Source: Clostridiales bacterium
Lineage (GTDB): Bacteria > Bacillota > Clostridia > Oscillospirales > Oscillospiraceae
DNA: 64,000 bases
Assembly: GCA_004556345.1 (NCBI GenBank)
Contig: SFHQ01000003.1
Coordinates: 12,802-76,801, forward strand
Direction: 5' to 3'
Positions within the stretch are counted from its first letter, which is position 1, and each line of letters starts with the position of its first letter. Of the stretch, positions 16,857-24,622 are shown in pieces. Below the pieces are notes generated by a model. The model saw nothing but the letters and a program-made list of their open reading frames with translations, was not told where the DNA came from and searched no databases. Made by a program: the position numbers and the translations under genes.

Positions 16857-18284
16857 TCATGCCTCCGGCAGGGTGAATACTTTGCCGGGGTTTAAGAGGA
16901 GCTTCGGGTCAAAGACCTTTTTGATGCCCTGCATGAGGGCGATGTTGGTGGGGCCGACAGCCTCTGCCAGGTACTTGATCTTGCCCCGACCAATGCCGTG
17001 CTCGCCGGAGATCTGGCCGCCCAGCTCCATGGTCTTGGCGTAGAGCTTGGACATGAAGTCATCCACCTGCTGTACAAACACATCCTTTTCCAAATCGTTG
17101 GAGCAGGCGTAGATGTGCAGGTTGCCGTCCCCGGCGTGGCCGAAGTATTGCAGCTGGAAGTCGTAGTTTTTGGCCAGGGTGTCGGCGTAGACGACGTACT
17201 CCGGGATCTGGGTCACGGGGACGACCACGTCGCACTCATCCAGCAGCTTGCACTGCTCCTCGATGCCCTCCAGGAAAGAGGAGCGGGCGGCCCAGGCTTC
17301 CTTGCGCTTGGGGGCGCTGTCGGCCACCAGCACGTCTAAGGCGCCCTGGTCCAGGAGCAGCTCGGCGGCCCGCTCGATGATGGGGTTCAGGGCCTCCTCA
17401 GACTCGCCGTCGAAGGTGATGAGCAGATAGGCGCCCACGTCTACCCCATCGACCACGCGGGGGAAGACCTGCTTCTTGAGGTACGTCTCGGAGGTCACGA
17501 GAATGGCCTTCTCAAAGAACTCAATGGCCTGGGGGTTCAGCCCGCTGTGGCGGAGCTTGGGGACCATGGCGATGCAGGAGGCCAGGTCCTCAAAGGGGAC
17601 GACCAGGCTGACCGCCGCTTTCGGGGCAGGGATGAGCTTGAGCGTCAGCTCTGTGATGATGCCGAGCGTGCCCTCGGAGCCGATCATCAGGTGCAGGAGG
17701 TTATAGCCGGAGCTGGTCTTGGAGACGGAGGAGCCGAAGTGGGTGATCTCGCCGGTGGGCAGGACCACGGTCATGGCCTTCACATAGTCCCGCGTGGCCC
17801 CGTACTTCACGCCCCGCATGCCGCTGGCATTGGTGGAGACGTTGCCGCCCAAAGTGGCCAGCTTCTCCCCCGGATCCGGGGGATAGAGACATTCGTGGGA
17901 CAGGGCGTCCTCCGCCAGCTGCTGGAGGAGAACCCCGGGCTGGACGGTCACGGTGTAGTTGTCCAGGTCATAGCCCAGGATCTTGTTCATTTTGGTGGTG
18001 GCGATGACCACGCCGCCCATCACGGGCACACAACCACCCACCAGCCCTGTGCCCGCACCGCGGGTGGTGACGGGGATGTTGTTTTCATAGCACAGCTTCA
18101 TCACAGCGGCAATTTCCCCCGTGGTCAGGGCATCCACCGACGCCTCCGGCACGCGGGTGCCATAGATGGGCATTTCGTCCCGGCCGTAGTCGGGATTCAC
18201 GTCGTCCCCGAAATAGACCCGTCCGGGGGCGATTTTTTCCAGTTGTTCTACGATCTCTTTGGTCACAGGTTGATAGCTAGCCAT
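16857..18284 (-). CDS. FAD-linked oxidase, GlcD/D-lactate dehydrogenase type
   Basis: Flavoprotein 2-hydroxyacid dehydrogenase of the GlcD/DLD family, 475 residues, with an FAD-binding PCMH domain (about 40-220: TRGAGTGLVGGCVP, LATLGGNVSTNASG) and a C-terminal FAD-oxidase domain ending ISGEHGIGRGK. The likely substrate is D-lactate, glycolate or D-2-hydroxyglutarate. The second of two nearby ATGs is used because AGGAGG is 9 bases before it and only 3 before the first. It follows threonine ammonia-lyase by 67 bases; the 2-oxobutyrate made there could be linked to 2-hydroxybutyrate here, which is inference. Confidence 0.88.
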   Translation of the reverse strand: MASYQPVTKEIVEQLEKIAPGRVYFGDDVNPDYGRDEMPIYGTRVPEASVDALTTGEIAAVMKLCYENNIPVTTRGAGTGLVGGCVPVMGGVVIATTKMNKILGYDLDNYTVTVQPGVLLQQLAEDALSHECLYPPDPGEKLATLGGNVSTNASGMRGVKYGATRDYVKAMTVVLPTGEITHFGSSVSKTSSGYNLLHLMIGSEGTLGIITELTLKLIPAPKAAVSLVVPFEDLASCIAMVPKLRHSGLNPQAIEFFEKAILVTSETYLKKQVFPRVVDGVDVGAYLLITFDGESEEALNPIIERAAELLLDQGALDVLVADSAPKRKEAWAARSSFLEGIEEQCKLLDECDVVVPVTQIPEYVVYADTLAKNYDFQLQYFGHAGDGNLHIYACSNDLEKDVFVQQVDDFMSKLYAKTMELGGQISGEHGIGRGKIKYLAEAVGPTNIALMQGIKKVFDPKLLLNPGKVFTLPEA

Positions 18285-18351
18285 ACCCATAACCCTCCTT
18301 TTGTTGTCTTCTTATCTTTTTTATTTGAAACAGCGGGGGGATCCCGCCGGT

Positions 18352-19557
18352 TCAAACCCGCTCGCTGACCAGATGAAACCCCGCCTCGGTCAGTTCTTTT
18401 TTGATCTGGGCGATCTGTTCCCGGTCTCTGGTCTCCAGGCCCAGCTTGAGGAAGCAGCTGGTGATGGACATATTGGCATCGGATCGGTCATGGTGGACGG
18501 AGACCACGTTGCCGCCGCAGTGGGCGATGATGTCCGCCACCTCTTGCAGCTGGCCGGGCTTGTCGGCCAGGGAGAGGGTGAGGCTGACGTTCCGACCGCT
18601 GGTGACGAGGCCGCGGGTGATGACGCGGCTCAAAATATTCACGTCGATGTTGCCGCCGGAGACGATGCAAACGACCTTCTTGCCCTGGACGGGGAGCTTG
18701 TGGAAGAGGACGGCTGCCACGCCCACAGCCCCCGCGCCCTCGGCGATGACCTTCTGCTTTTCCAGCAGGGCCAGAATGGCAGTGGAAATTTCGTCTTCGG
18801 TGACGGTGACGATCTCGTCCACGTATTCCTTCACCAGCTCATAGGTCAGGTCGCCGGGGTGCTTCACGGCGATGCCGTCGGCGAAGGTATCGGCCCGGTC
18901 GAGCATGATGGGCTCCCCGGCCTTCTGGCTCTCCACCATGCTGGCGGCCCCGGCGGCCTGGACGCCGTAGACCTTGACCTTGGGGTTCAAATGCTTGATG
19001 GCGTAGGCCACGCCGGAGATGAGCCCGCCCCCACCGATGGGAACGACGACTGCGTCCGGATCCTCCAGCTCGTCCAAGATCTCCAGGCCGATGGTACCCT
19101 GGCCGGCAATGACCTCCGGGTCGTCGAAGGGATGGATGAAGGTGGCACCCGTCTCCTCCTGAATTTGCAGGGCGGTGGCGTAGGCATCGTCGTAAGCGCC
19201 CTTCACCAGGCGGACCTCTGCCCCCAGCTGCTTGGTCGCCTCGACTTTACTGATGGGGGCACCGTCGGGCATACAGATGAGGGACTTGATGCCGTTGCGG
19301 GTGGCAGCCATGGCCACGCCCTGGGCGTGGTTTCCGGCGCTGCACGCCAAAATACCATGTGACTTTTCTTCGTCCGTGAGCTGGCTGATCTTATAGTAAG
19401 CGCCGCGGAGCTTGAAGCTGCCGGTCTCCTGTAAGTTCTCGGTCTTGAGATACAGGTCACAGTGGTCGGAAAGTTTGGTGGCCTTGATGAGGTCCGTTTT
19501 TCTGGCTACCTTTTTTAAGACAAAGGCGGCGTGGTAGATCTTGTCCAGTGTCAGCAT
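18352..19557 (-). CDS. ilvA: Threonine ammonia-lyase
   Basis: PLP enzyme that deaminates threonine to 2-oxobutyrate and ammonia. The 401 residues carry the PLP lysine in GSFKLRG (Lys49), the phosphate-binding GGGGL loop (about 175-180) and a single C-terminal ACT domain (about 327-398). One ACT domain and this length fit the short IlvA/TdcB type; the C-terminus may bind an allosteric amino acid. It is first in an operon with the FAD oxidase and perhaps the LuxR regulator, so a catabolic (TdcB-like) role is as likely as isoleucine synthesis. Confidence 0.93.
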   Translation of the reverse strand: MLTLDKIYHAAFVLKKVARKTDLIKATKLSDHCDLYLKTENLQETGSFKLRGAYYKISQLTDEEKSHGILACSAGNHAQGVAMAATRNGIKSLICMPDGAPISKVEATKQLGAEVRLVKGAYDDAYATALQIQEETGATFIHPFDDPEVIAGQGTIGLEILDELEDPDAVVVPIGGGGLISGVAYAIKHLNPKVKVYGVQAAGAASMVESQKAGEPIMLDRADTFADGIAVKHPGDLTYELVKEYVDEIVTVTEDEISTAILALLEKQKVIAEGAGAVGVAAVLFHKLPVQGKKVVCIVSGGNIDVNILSRVITRGLVTSGRNVSLTLSLADKPGQLQEVADIIAHCGGNVVSVHHDRSDANMSITSCFLKLGLETRDREQIAQIKKELTEAGFHLVSERV

Positions 19558-19609
19558 CTTCTCTTCCCTCCGATGGATGTTGTTGAAATCATATTTTTTG
19601 GTTTTTTGT

Positions 19610-19638
19610 AGTATAGACCATTTTCCCTACCGACACAA
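19610..19638 (-). promoter_or_regulatory. Promoter of ilvA operon
   Basis: -35 TTGTGT (19638-19633), 17-base spacer, -10 TATACT (19615-19610), 53 bases upstream of the ilvA ATG. Confidence 0.78.
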
Positions 19639-19690
19639 GAGGTTGAAGAAAATGCCACAAAATTTTTACAATTTTTTGGGTAGTACCTAC

Positions 19691-19719
19691 TGGACAGGCA
19701 GGTTGGTTTGTGCTATGGT
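19691..19719 (+). promoter_or_regulatory. Extended -10 promoter of the HMA-protein gene
   Basis: -35 TGGACA, 17-base spacer, -10 TATGGT preceded by TGC. The TGCTAT core is shared with the promoter in front of the AraC gene. Confidence 0.68.
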
Positions 19720-19730
19720 AGGGAACGTGA

Positions 19731-19744
19731 TTAGCGAGTTCTAA
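19731..19744 (+). promoter_or_regulatory. DtxR-like operator candidate 1 (TTAG-N6-CTAA)
   Basis: TTAGCGAGTTCTAA followed by CCT lies just after the predicted transcription start. The TTAG...CTAACCT layout matches the outer bases of the DtxR-family (iron/manganese) consensus. Confidence 0.55.
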
Positions 19745-19785
19745 CCTCGCAGTTGATTTTTGTTTCACGAGGAGGAAACCAAACC

Positions 19786-20151
19786 ATGGGTACAGCCATC
19801 GTCATTGTCATCATCGTCGTGATCTGTGTGTTTGCGATTTACAGCTACGGCCACAAGATGCGGCACGGCGGCGGATGCTGCGGGTCCCACGAGGCTGCAG
19901 AGAAGAAAGTGAAGGTCGCGGACAAGAACAAGGACCACTACCCCTATGAGGTCACCCTGACCATCGACGGAATGACCTGCTCCAACTGCTCCCGCCGGGT
20001 GGAGAACGCACTGAATAGCTTGGACGGTGTCTGGGCCAAGGTTGACCTCGGCGAGCGTAAGGCCGATGTGCGCCTGAAGCAAGCGCCGGACAACGACGCC
20101 CTGCGCCACGCCGTGCAGGATGTGGGCTATACCGTCCTGTCCATTCAATAA
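19786..20151 (+). CDS. Membrane-anchored heavy-metal-associated (HMA) domain protein, FeoB-associated-like N-terminus
   Basis: A 121-residue protein with an N-terminal transmembrane helix (3-21), a basic/Gly stretch with Cys31-Cys32 resembling FeoB-associated Cys-rich membrane proteins, and a C-terminal HMA domain (about 54-120) with the metal-binding GMTCSNC (Cys65, Cys68). GAGGAGG lies 10 bases upstream. It probably hands metal at the membrane to or from a transporter; the P-type ATPase of this cluster is the obvious partner. Metal identity is open: CxxC favours copper, while the operator favours iron or manganese control. Confidence 0.82.
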   Translation: MGTAIVIVIIVVICVFAIYSYGHKMRHGGGCCGSHEAAEKKVKVADKNKDHYPYEVTLTIDGMTCSNCSRRVENALNSLDGVWAKVDLGERKADVRLKQAPDNDALRHAVQDVGYTVLSIQ

Positions 20152-20159
20152 CAAGTCCT

Positions 20160-20191
20160 GGTCCTCTGCCCTGCCGGCAGAGGACCTTTTT
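20160..20191 (+). terminator. Terminator of the HMA-protein gene
   Basis: An 11-bp perfect stem GGTCCTCTGCC/GGCAGAGGACC with a 5-base loop is followed by five T. Confidence 0.92.
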
Positions 20192-20223
20192 GAAAATTTT
20201 TTCCTCTTTTTCGGATTTTCCTC

Positions 20224-20252
20224 TTGCTTTTTCAGTTAGTCTATGCTATCAT
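20224..20252 (+). promoter_or_regulatory. Extended -10 promoter of the AraC gene
   Basis: -35 TTGCTT, 17-base spacer, -10 TATCAT preceded by TGC. Confidence 0.66.
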
Positions 20253-20263
20253 CTAACCCGTAA

Positions 20264-20277
20264 TTAGGGAACGCTAA
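20264..20277 (+). promoter_or_regulatory. DtxR-like operator candidate 2
   Basis: TTAGGGAACGCTAA, flanked to give a perfect AATTAG-N6-CTAATT palindrome, placed just after the predicted start of transcription as in site 1. Confidence 0.55.
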
Positions 20278-20301
20278 TTCTTTGTAGTGAATTCTTCGCA
20301 G

Positions 20302-20326
20302 GTTCATCCTCCAGATGAACTTTTTT
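20302..20326 (+). terminator. Leader terminator/attenuator ahead of the AraC gene
   Basis: GTTCATC-CTCCA-GATGAAC hairpin with six T, lying between the promoter and the coding start. Transcription must pass it to reach the gene. Confidence 0.75.
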
Positions 20327-20338
20327 CTTGGCCGAGCG

Positions 20339-20352
20339 TTAGGATTTGCTAA
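20339..20352 (+). promoter_or_regulatory. DtxR-like operator candidate 3
   Basis: GTTAG-GATTTG-CTAAC palindrome (TTAG-N6-CTAA core) between the attenuator and the ribosome site. Confidence 0.5.
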
Positions 20353-20373
20353 CAATTGGGAGGAGGTACTGCC

Positions 20374-21279
20374 ATGGTCGAGCGTTTGCTACCGATGGAG
20401 CCAGATGGCAGTGTCGCATGGTCCTATGCCCTGCCGGGCTTACAGATCTGCCAGTTGACCGGCGGCCAGGGGGATGCCTGGCTGTCGGATTCCCTCCGTG
20501 GCCCGGTCTGCCTGTTGTTTTGTCAGGCTGGCGGCCTCCAGCTCTATTTGGAGCAGGGACAGGTCTTGGACCTGAATCCCCAGGACATTCTACTCGTCTC
20601 CTCCCGCCTGCGGGTGCATCGGGTGGAAAGCCGAGAGGCAAGGGTCCAGCTCATCCGAATACGGCTGGACGGACCGACCCCCTTCGCCGCGCTGACCAGC
20701 CTTTGGGGCGCAGCCGACAGCCAGCTGCTGACCCACAAACTGGATGAGCTGCTCCAGGCCGGCGGCGGGTGTCTGCTTTTCCCCAGCAGCCTTTGGAACA
20801 GCGCCTTCTTCGCCCAGCTGGACGACTTACCGGAAACGGAACGGGGCCAATACTGCGCCATGAAGGGCGTGGAGCTGCTGTACCTGATGCAGAGCAAAGC
20901 CATCGTCCCCCTGCGCAGCCCCGGTCGGCGCTATTGGGACCGGGAACAGGTCCAGTCCATTCGGGATGCTCACGACTACATGCTGGAAAACCTCAGCCAG
21001 CCTCTCACCATCGAAGCCATGGCCCGGCGCTTTCACATCTCCGGGACGTTCTTAAAGGAAGGTTTCCGGCAGATGTACGGGCAGTCCACCCGAAAGTTTT
21101 TGCAGGCCCGCCGGATGGATCTGGCCGCCGACCTGCTGCGAAACACCAACCAGACGGTTTTGCAGGTGGCCGCCTCCGTGGGCTATGAGAGCGCCAGCCA
21201 GTTCTCCCAGATCTTCAAACGGCACTACCACCTGCCCCCTGCCCAGTACCGGCGGCAGATGGCCCAACAAAATGTCTAA
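20374..21279 (+). CDS. AraC-family transcriptional regulator
   Basis: A 301-residue regulator with an N-terminal cupin-like ligand domain (about 20-110) and a C-terminal double helix-turn-helix (about 190-295, with LTIEAMARRFHISGTFLKEGF and VAASVGYESASQFSQIFKRHY). AGGAGG lies 7 bases upstream. It sits inside the metal cluster, behind a promoter, operator-like sites and an attenuator, and ends at its own terminator. A role as activator of the small-protein/ATPase genes is inferred from position; such AraC proteins in siderophore loci respond to metal ligands. Confidence 0.9.
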   Translation: MVERLLPMEPDGSVAWSYALPGLQICQLTGGQGDAWLSDSLRGPVCLLFCQAGGLQLYLEQGQVLDLNPQDILLVSSRLRVHRVESREARVQLIRIRLDGPTPFAALTSLWGAADSQLLTHKLDELLQAGGGCLLFPSSLWNSAFFAQLDDLPETERGQYCAMKGVELLYLMQSKAIVPLRSPGRRYWDREQVQSIRDAHDYMLENLSQPLTIEAMARRFHISGTFLKEGFRQMYGQSTRKFLQARRMDLAADLLRNTNQTVLQVAASVGYESASQFSQIFKRHYHLPPAQYRRQMAQQNV

Positions 21280-21283
21280 AACC

Positions 21284-21313
21284 ACCGATTCCTGACGGAA
21301 TCGGTGTGTTTTT
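21284..21313 (+). terminator. Terminator of the AraC gene
   Basis: ACCGATTCC-TGAC-GGAATCGGT hairpin followed by GTG and five T. Confidence 0.9.
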
Positions 21314-21382
21314 GCGTCTAAAATTCGCTACAATTTTACCAAACGATAACCTAGCTTGTGGCTTTGTTAAGGGGGTGGCCAA

Positions 21383-21463
21383 GTGAAAAAGCATTCTTTT
21401 TGGGCGCATGCGGCTATGATCTGTATGATTATGGCCATGCTTACCGGCCGCAAACGCAAGTAA
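21383..21463 (+). CDS. 26-residue hydrophobic small protein
   Basis: GTG-started frame behind AGGGGGTGG: a Lys-Lys start, an Ala/Met-rich hydrophobic core and a Lys/Arg-rich end (TGRKRK). This is the form of a single-helix membrane microprotein. It lies 50 bases before the DUF6110-like gene. It resembles very short proteins (I recall the label DUF6219) placed next to metal P-type ATPases in gut Clostridia; that resemblance is from memory. The function is unknown. Confidence 0.6.
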   Translation: MKKHSFWAHAAMICMIMAMLTGRKRK

Positions 21464-21513
21464 GACATATCTAATTAGCTAAAAACAACCGAATTGACCA
21501 GGAGGTAACGATC

Positions 21514-21819
21514 ATGATCGACTTTAAGAAGTACACTCACGCAGCTCTGTTCGCCGGCGGCCTGCTGTTTGGCACGGCTGGTCTGAAGCTGCTCTCCAGC
21601 AAGGATGCCAAGAATGTCTATGCCCACACCACCGCCGCTGCGCTGCGCGTGAAGGACTGCCTGATGAAGGGCGTGGACAAGGTGCAGGAGAGCGCCGCTG
21701 ACATCGTGGCCAGCGCCAAGGACATCAACGAGGAACGCGCCGCCAAGGAGGACGTCATCATCGAGGACGCCGCTAAGGAAACCACCGAGGCTGCTGCCGA
21801 AGAAGAGGCGGAGGCTTGA
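21514..21819 (+). CDS. DUF6110-like small protein
   Basis: A 101-residue protein: a hydrophobic N-terminal segment (about 8-26, AALFAGGLLFGTAGLKLL), then a helical region (YAHTTAAALRVKDC, Cys47) and a Glu/Ala-rich acidic tail. AGGAGG is close upstream. It looks like the family I know as DUF6110, found beside heavy-metal P-type ATPases; the family has no established function. Anchored by one helix with an acidic tail inside or outside, it could help the ATPase handle metal or fold. Confidence 0.72.
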   Translation: MIDFKKYTHAALFAGGLLFGTAGLKLLSSKDAKNVYAHTTAAALRVKDCLMKGVDKVQESAADIVASAKDINEERAAKEDVIIEDAAKETTEAAAEEEAEA

Positions 21820-21871
21820 TCCCACTCTCTCCCCCCGTGATGTTCCGCACATCCATTGATCGATCATGAGG

Positions 21872-21900
21872 CAGAGAGGGCCAAATGCCCTCTCTGTTTT
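21872..21900 (+). terminator. Terminator/attenuator before the P-type ATPase
   Basis: CAGAGAGGGC-CAAAT-GCCCTCTCTG hairpin and TTTT between the small gene and the ATPase; it would reduce read-through into the ATPase. Confidence 0.82.
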
Positions 21901-21921
21901 CCCGTTTTGGAGGTTTTCACT

Positions 21922-24060
21922 ATGAAATTCAAAATCGTCCATGAATCCCGTGGGCGTATCCGGGTGCAGGTGATCCAGAACCGCATGACGCTGGAGCAGG
22001 CTGACTTATTGGAAGCCTATCTCTGCACCTGGCCCGCCGCCCAGCAGGTCACCGTGCATGAGCGCACCTGCTGCGCCATTGTCCGGTATGAGGGCGACCG
22101 GCAAGAACTTTTGACCTTCCTCAGCCGCTTCTCCTATACGTCCACCGAGATCGCCAAGCTGGCCCCCACCCACACCGGGCGGGCGCTGAACCGGGAGTAT
22201 CAGGAAAAGCTGGTGATGAAGATCGTGTCCAAGGCCTTGCGTTCTGCCCTTCTCCCTGCGCCTTTGGCCACGGCTTACACGCTGTATCGCTCCGTTCCTT
22301 ACCTGGTGAAGGGCATCCAGTGTCTGTGGAAGCGTAAACTGCACGTGGAACTGCTGGACGCCCTGTCCATCGGCATCTCCATGGCCCGCAGAGACTTCTC
22401 TACCGCCGGTTCCGTCATGTTCCTGCTGAGCTTGGGCGAGCTGCTGGAGGAGTGGACCCACAAGAAATCCGTGGACGACCTGGCCCGGTGCATGTCCCTG
22501 AACGTGGACCGCGTCTGGCTGCACACGGCAGACGGCGATGTACTCGTCCCCCTGTCCCAGGTCCGGCCCGGCGACGCCATCCTCGTCCGCATGGGCGGCA
22601 TGATCCCCGTGGACGGGGTCGTCCAGTCCGGCGAGGTCATGGTCAACCAGGCCTCTCTCACCGGCGAGTCCGTGCCCGTGCCCAAAAGCCCCGGCAAGAC
22701 CGTCTACGCCGGTACCGTCGTTGAGGAGGGCGAGTGCCTCATCGAGATCACCCAGCAGAAGGGCACCAGCCGCTACGACAAGATCGTCCAGATGATCGAG
22801 CAGTCCGAGAAGCTCAAGTCCGCCGCCGAGAATAAGGCCGCCCATCTGGCCGACAAGCTCGTGCCCTACACCCTGGCCGGCAGCGCCGTGACCTATCTGC
22901 TGACCCGGAACGTGACCCGTTCCCTGTCCGTGCTGATGGTCGATTTCTCCTGCGCCCTGAAGCTGGCCATGCCTCTGGCCGTGCTGTCTGCCATGCGCGA
23001 GGCCAGCGGCAGCCACACGACCGTCAAGGGCGGCAAGTTCCTGGAGGCCCTGGCCCAGGCCGACACCATCATCTTCGACAAGACCGGCACCCTCACCCGC
23101 GCCTGCCCCACCGTGGTCCAGGTCGTGCCCTTCCACGGCAAGGAGGAGAACGACATGCTCCGCCTGGCCGCCTGCCTGGAGGAGCACTTCCCCCACTCCA
23201 TGGCCAACGCCGTGGTCCAGGCCGCCAAGGACAAGGACCTCTCCCACGAGGAGATGCACTCCGAAGTCGATTACATCGTTGCCCACGGCATCGCCAGCCG
23301 GGTGGGCGAGGAGAAGGTCGTCATCGGCAGCGCCCACTTCGTCTTTGAGGACGAGCAGTGCGTCGTCCCCGAAGGGGAGCAGGCCAAGTTCGACGCTCTG
23401 CCCAACCAGTACACTCATCTGTACCTGGCCATTGGCGGCGTGCTGTCTGCCGTCATCTGCATCTCTGATCCCCTGCGCCCGGAGGCCAAGGGCGTCATCC
23501 GCGCTCTGCGTGCCTTGGGCATCCGCAAGACCGTGATGCTCACCGGCGACAGCGATCGCACCGCCGCCGCCATCGCCGCCGAGGTCGGCGTGGACGACTA
23601 CCGCTCCGAGGTCCTGCCGGAGGACAAGGCCAGCTACGTGGCCGCCGAGCACGCCGCAGGCCGCACCGTCATCATGCTGGGCGACGGCATCAACGATTCC
23701 CCCGCCCTCTCCGCCGCCGACGTGGGCATCGCCATCAGCGACGGCGCCGCCATTGCCCGCGAGATCGCCGACATCACCGTGGCCGCCGACAGCCTGGCGC
23801 AGCTGGTCACCCTGCGGAAGATCTCCATGGAGCTGATGAAGCGCATCCGGTCCAACTACCGCTTCGTCATCGGCTTCAACGGCACTCTCATCGGCCTGGG
23901 CGCCTTCGGCGTCCTGCCTCCCGCCACCTCCGCTCTGCTGCACAACGTCTCCACCATCGATCAGCCTGCGGAGCATGACGAATCTGCTCAGCGACCTGGA
24001 CCGGGCAGAATTAAAAGCCATGATCGAAGGCTGAGTTTTCCCTTGGACTTTGTGTCGTGA
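21922..24060 (+). CDS. Heavy-metal P1B-type ATPase, C-terminally frameshifted
   Basis: Metal-translocating P-type ATPase. Visible are a degenerate HMA-like N-domain without CxxC (about 1-75), the actuator TGES (247-250), the phosphorylation site DKTGT (Asp386) and the hinge GDGINDSP. In the membrane site the usual CPC/SPC is replaced by SCALK (343-347), with a proline only at 351, so the metal cannot be assigned. The reading frame shifts at 23959: residues after LLHNVSTI become nonsense, while another frame gives ISLRSMTNLLSDLDRAEL up to a TGA at 24032-24034, the expected family ending. A +1 or -2 indel is implied. GGAGG lies 8 bases before the start. Confidence 0.88.
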   Translation: MKFKIVHESRGRIRVQVIQNRMTLEQADLLEAYLCTWPAAQQVTVHERTCCAIVRYEGDRQELLTFLSRFSYTSTEIAKLAPTHTGRALNREYQEKLVMKIVSKALRSALLPAPLATAYTLYRSVPYLVKGIQCLWKRKLHVELLDALSIGISMARRDFSTAGSVMFLLSLGELLEEWTHKKSVDDLARCMSLNVDRVWLHTADGDVLVPLSQVRPGDAILVRMGGMIPVDGVVQSGEVMVNQASLTGESVPVPKSPGKTVYAGTVVEEGECLIEITQQKGTSRYDKIVQMIEQSEKLKSAAENKAAHLADKLVPYTLAGSAVTYLLTRNVTRSLSVLMVDFSCALKLAMPLAVLSAMREASGSHTTVKGGKFLEALAQADTIIFDKTGTLTRACPTVVQVVPFHGKEENDMLRLAACLEEHFPHSMANAVVQAAKDKDLSHEEMHSEVDYIVAHGIASRVGEEKVVIGSAHFVFEDEQCVVPEGEQAKFDALPNQYTHLYLAIGGVLSAVICISDPLRPEAKGVIRALRALGIRKTVMLTGDSDRTAAAIAAEVGVDDYRSEVLPEDKASYVAAEHAAGRTVIMLGDGINDSPALSAADVGIAISDGAAIAREIADITVAADSLAQLVTLRKISMELMKRIRSNYRFVIGFNGTLIGLGAFGVLPPATSALLHNVSTIDQPAEHDESAQRPGPGRIKSHDRRLSFPLDFVS

Positions 24061-24064
24061 TAGA

Positions 24065-24107
24065 AACACAGCGCTGGTATCGTAGCAACGATACCGGCGC
24101 TGTGTTT
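24065..24107 (+). terminator. Terminator of the P-type ATPase
   Basis: A long near-perfect stem of about 19 bp (AACACAGCGC...GCGCTGTGTT with an inner GGTATCGT/ACGATACC) closes on AGCA and is followed by TTTT. Confidence 0.93.
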
Positions 24108-24202
24108 TGCACTCTGTTGTTAGTCTATCCTGCAAGAGGATCACAAAAGAGCAACGTTGCCGCCGGGGGCGCCCCTGCGCCCACACAATGCCTTGCACTT
24201 GC

Positions 24203-24544
24203 TTAAGTAATTCCCAACCCACTCAAGTTTTCATCCCCCCACCGCTTCATCACATCCAGCACCGACAGAAAGCTCTCCCCCAGCTCTGTCAGCTCATATT
24301 CCACGTGGGGCGGCACCTCTTGAAAATCATGGCGGAAAAGAAACCCATCCGCTTCCAGTTCCCGCAGTTGTTTCGTCAGCGAGGACTCCGTGATTTCCCC
24401 CAGCTTCCGCCGCAAGGCCCCGAAGCGGCAGATATGCTCTACCCCGATGTAATACAGCAGCTCCAGCTTCCACTTGCCGCCCAAGATTTTTTGCAGGGTG
24501 GACATGGTCTTACAGCGCTGAATGGCCATCTCTGTTTTTCGCAT
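24203..24544 (-). CDS. HxlR-family winged-helix regulator
   Basis: A 113-residue HxlR-type repressor: KILGGKWKLELLYYIG near the start, recognition helix ESSLTKQLRELEADG, wing FQEVPPHVEYELTELG. Cys11 sits at the N-terminal position that senses thiol stress in some relatives (YodB/HypR type). GGAGGGG lies 6 bases upstream of the ATG. It diverges from the radical-SAM gene, with repeated AAGTAC sites between them. Confidence 0.9.
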   Translation of the reverse strand: MRKTEMAIQRCKTMSTLQKILGGKWKLELLYYIGVEHICRFGALRRKLGEITESSLTKQLRELEADGFLFRHDFQEVPPHVEYELTELGESFLSVLDVMKRWGDENLSGLGIT

Positions 24545-24566
24545 GGCGCTCCCCTCCTTCCTGCTC

Positions 24567-24596
24567 AGTATACGCCTGGAACCGACATGCAGACAA
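24567..24596 (-). promoter_or_regulatory. Promoter of the HxlR gene
   Basis: On the minus strand, -35 TTGTCT (24596-24591), 18-base spacer, -10 TATACT (24572-24567). The -35 touches the first AAGTAC repeat. Confidence 0.55.
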
Positions 24597-24622
24597 GTAC
24601 TGCAAAAAAGTACCGTACTTTT
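24595..24622. promoter_or_regulatory. HxlR operator candidate (AAGTAC repeats) in the divergent promoter
   Basis: AAGTAC occurs at 24595-24600 and 24608-24613, and the second copy is half of the palindrome AAAAGTAC-C-GTACTTTT (24606-24622). It covers the -35 region of the radical-SAM promoter, whose extended -10 TGC-TATACT is at 24638-24646. Confidence 0.6.

Noticed and set aside
22006..24222. 738-codon open frame antisense to the P-type ATPase
   Set aside because: Composition is repetitive Gly/Asp/His/Val shadow sequence and no domain is visible; the ATPase motifs on the plus strand are decisive.
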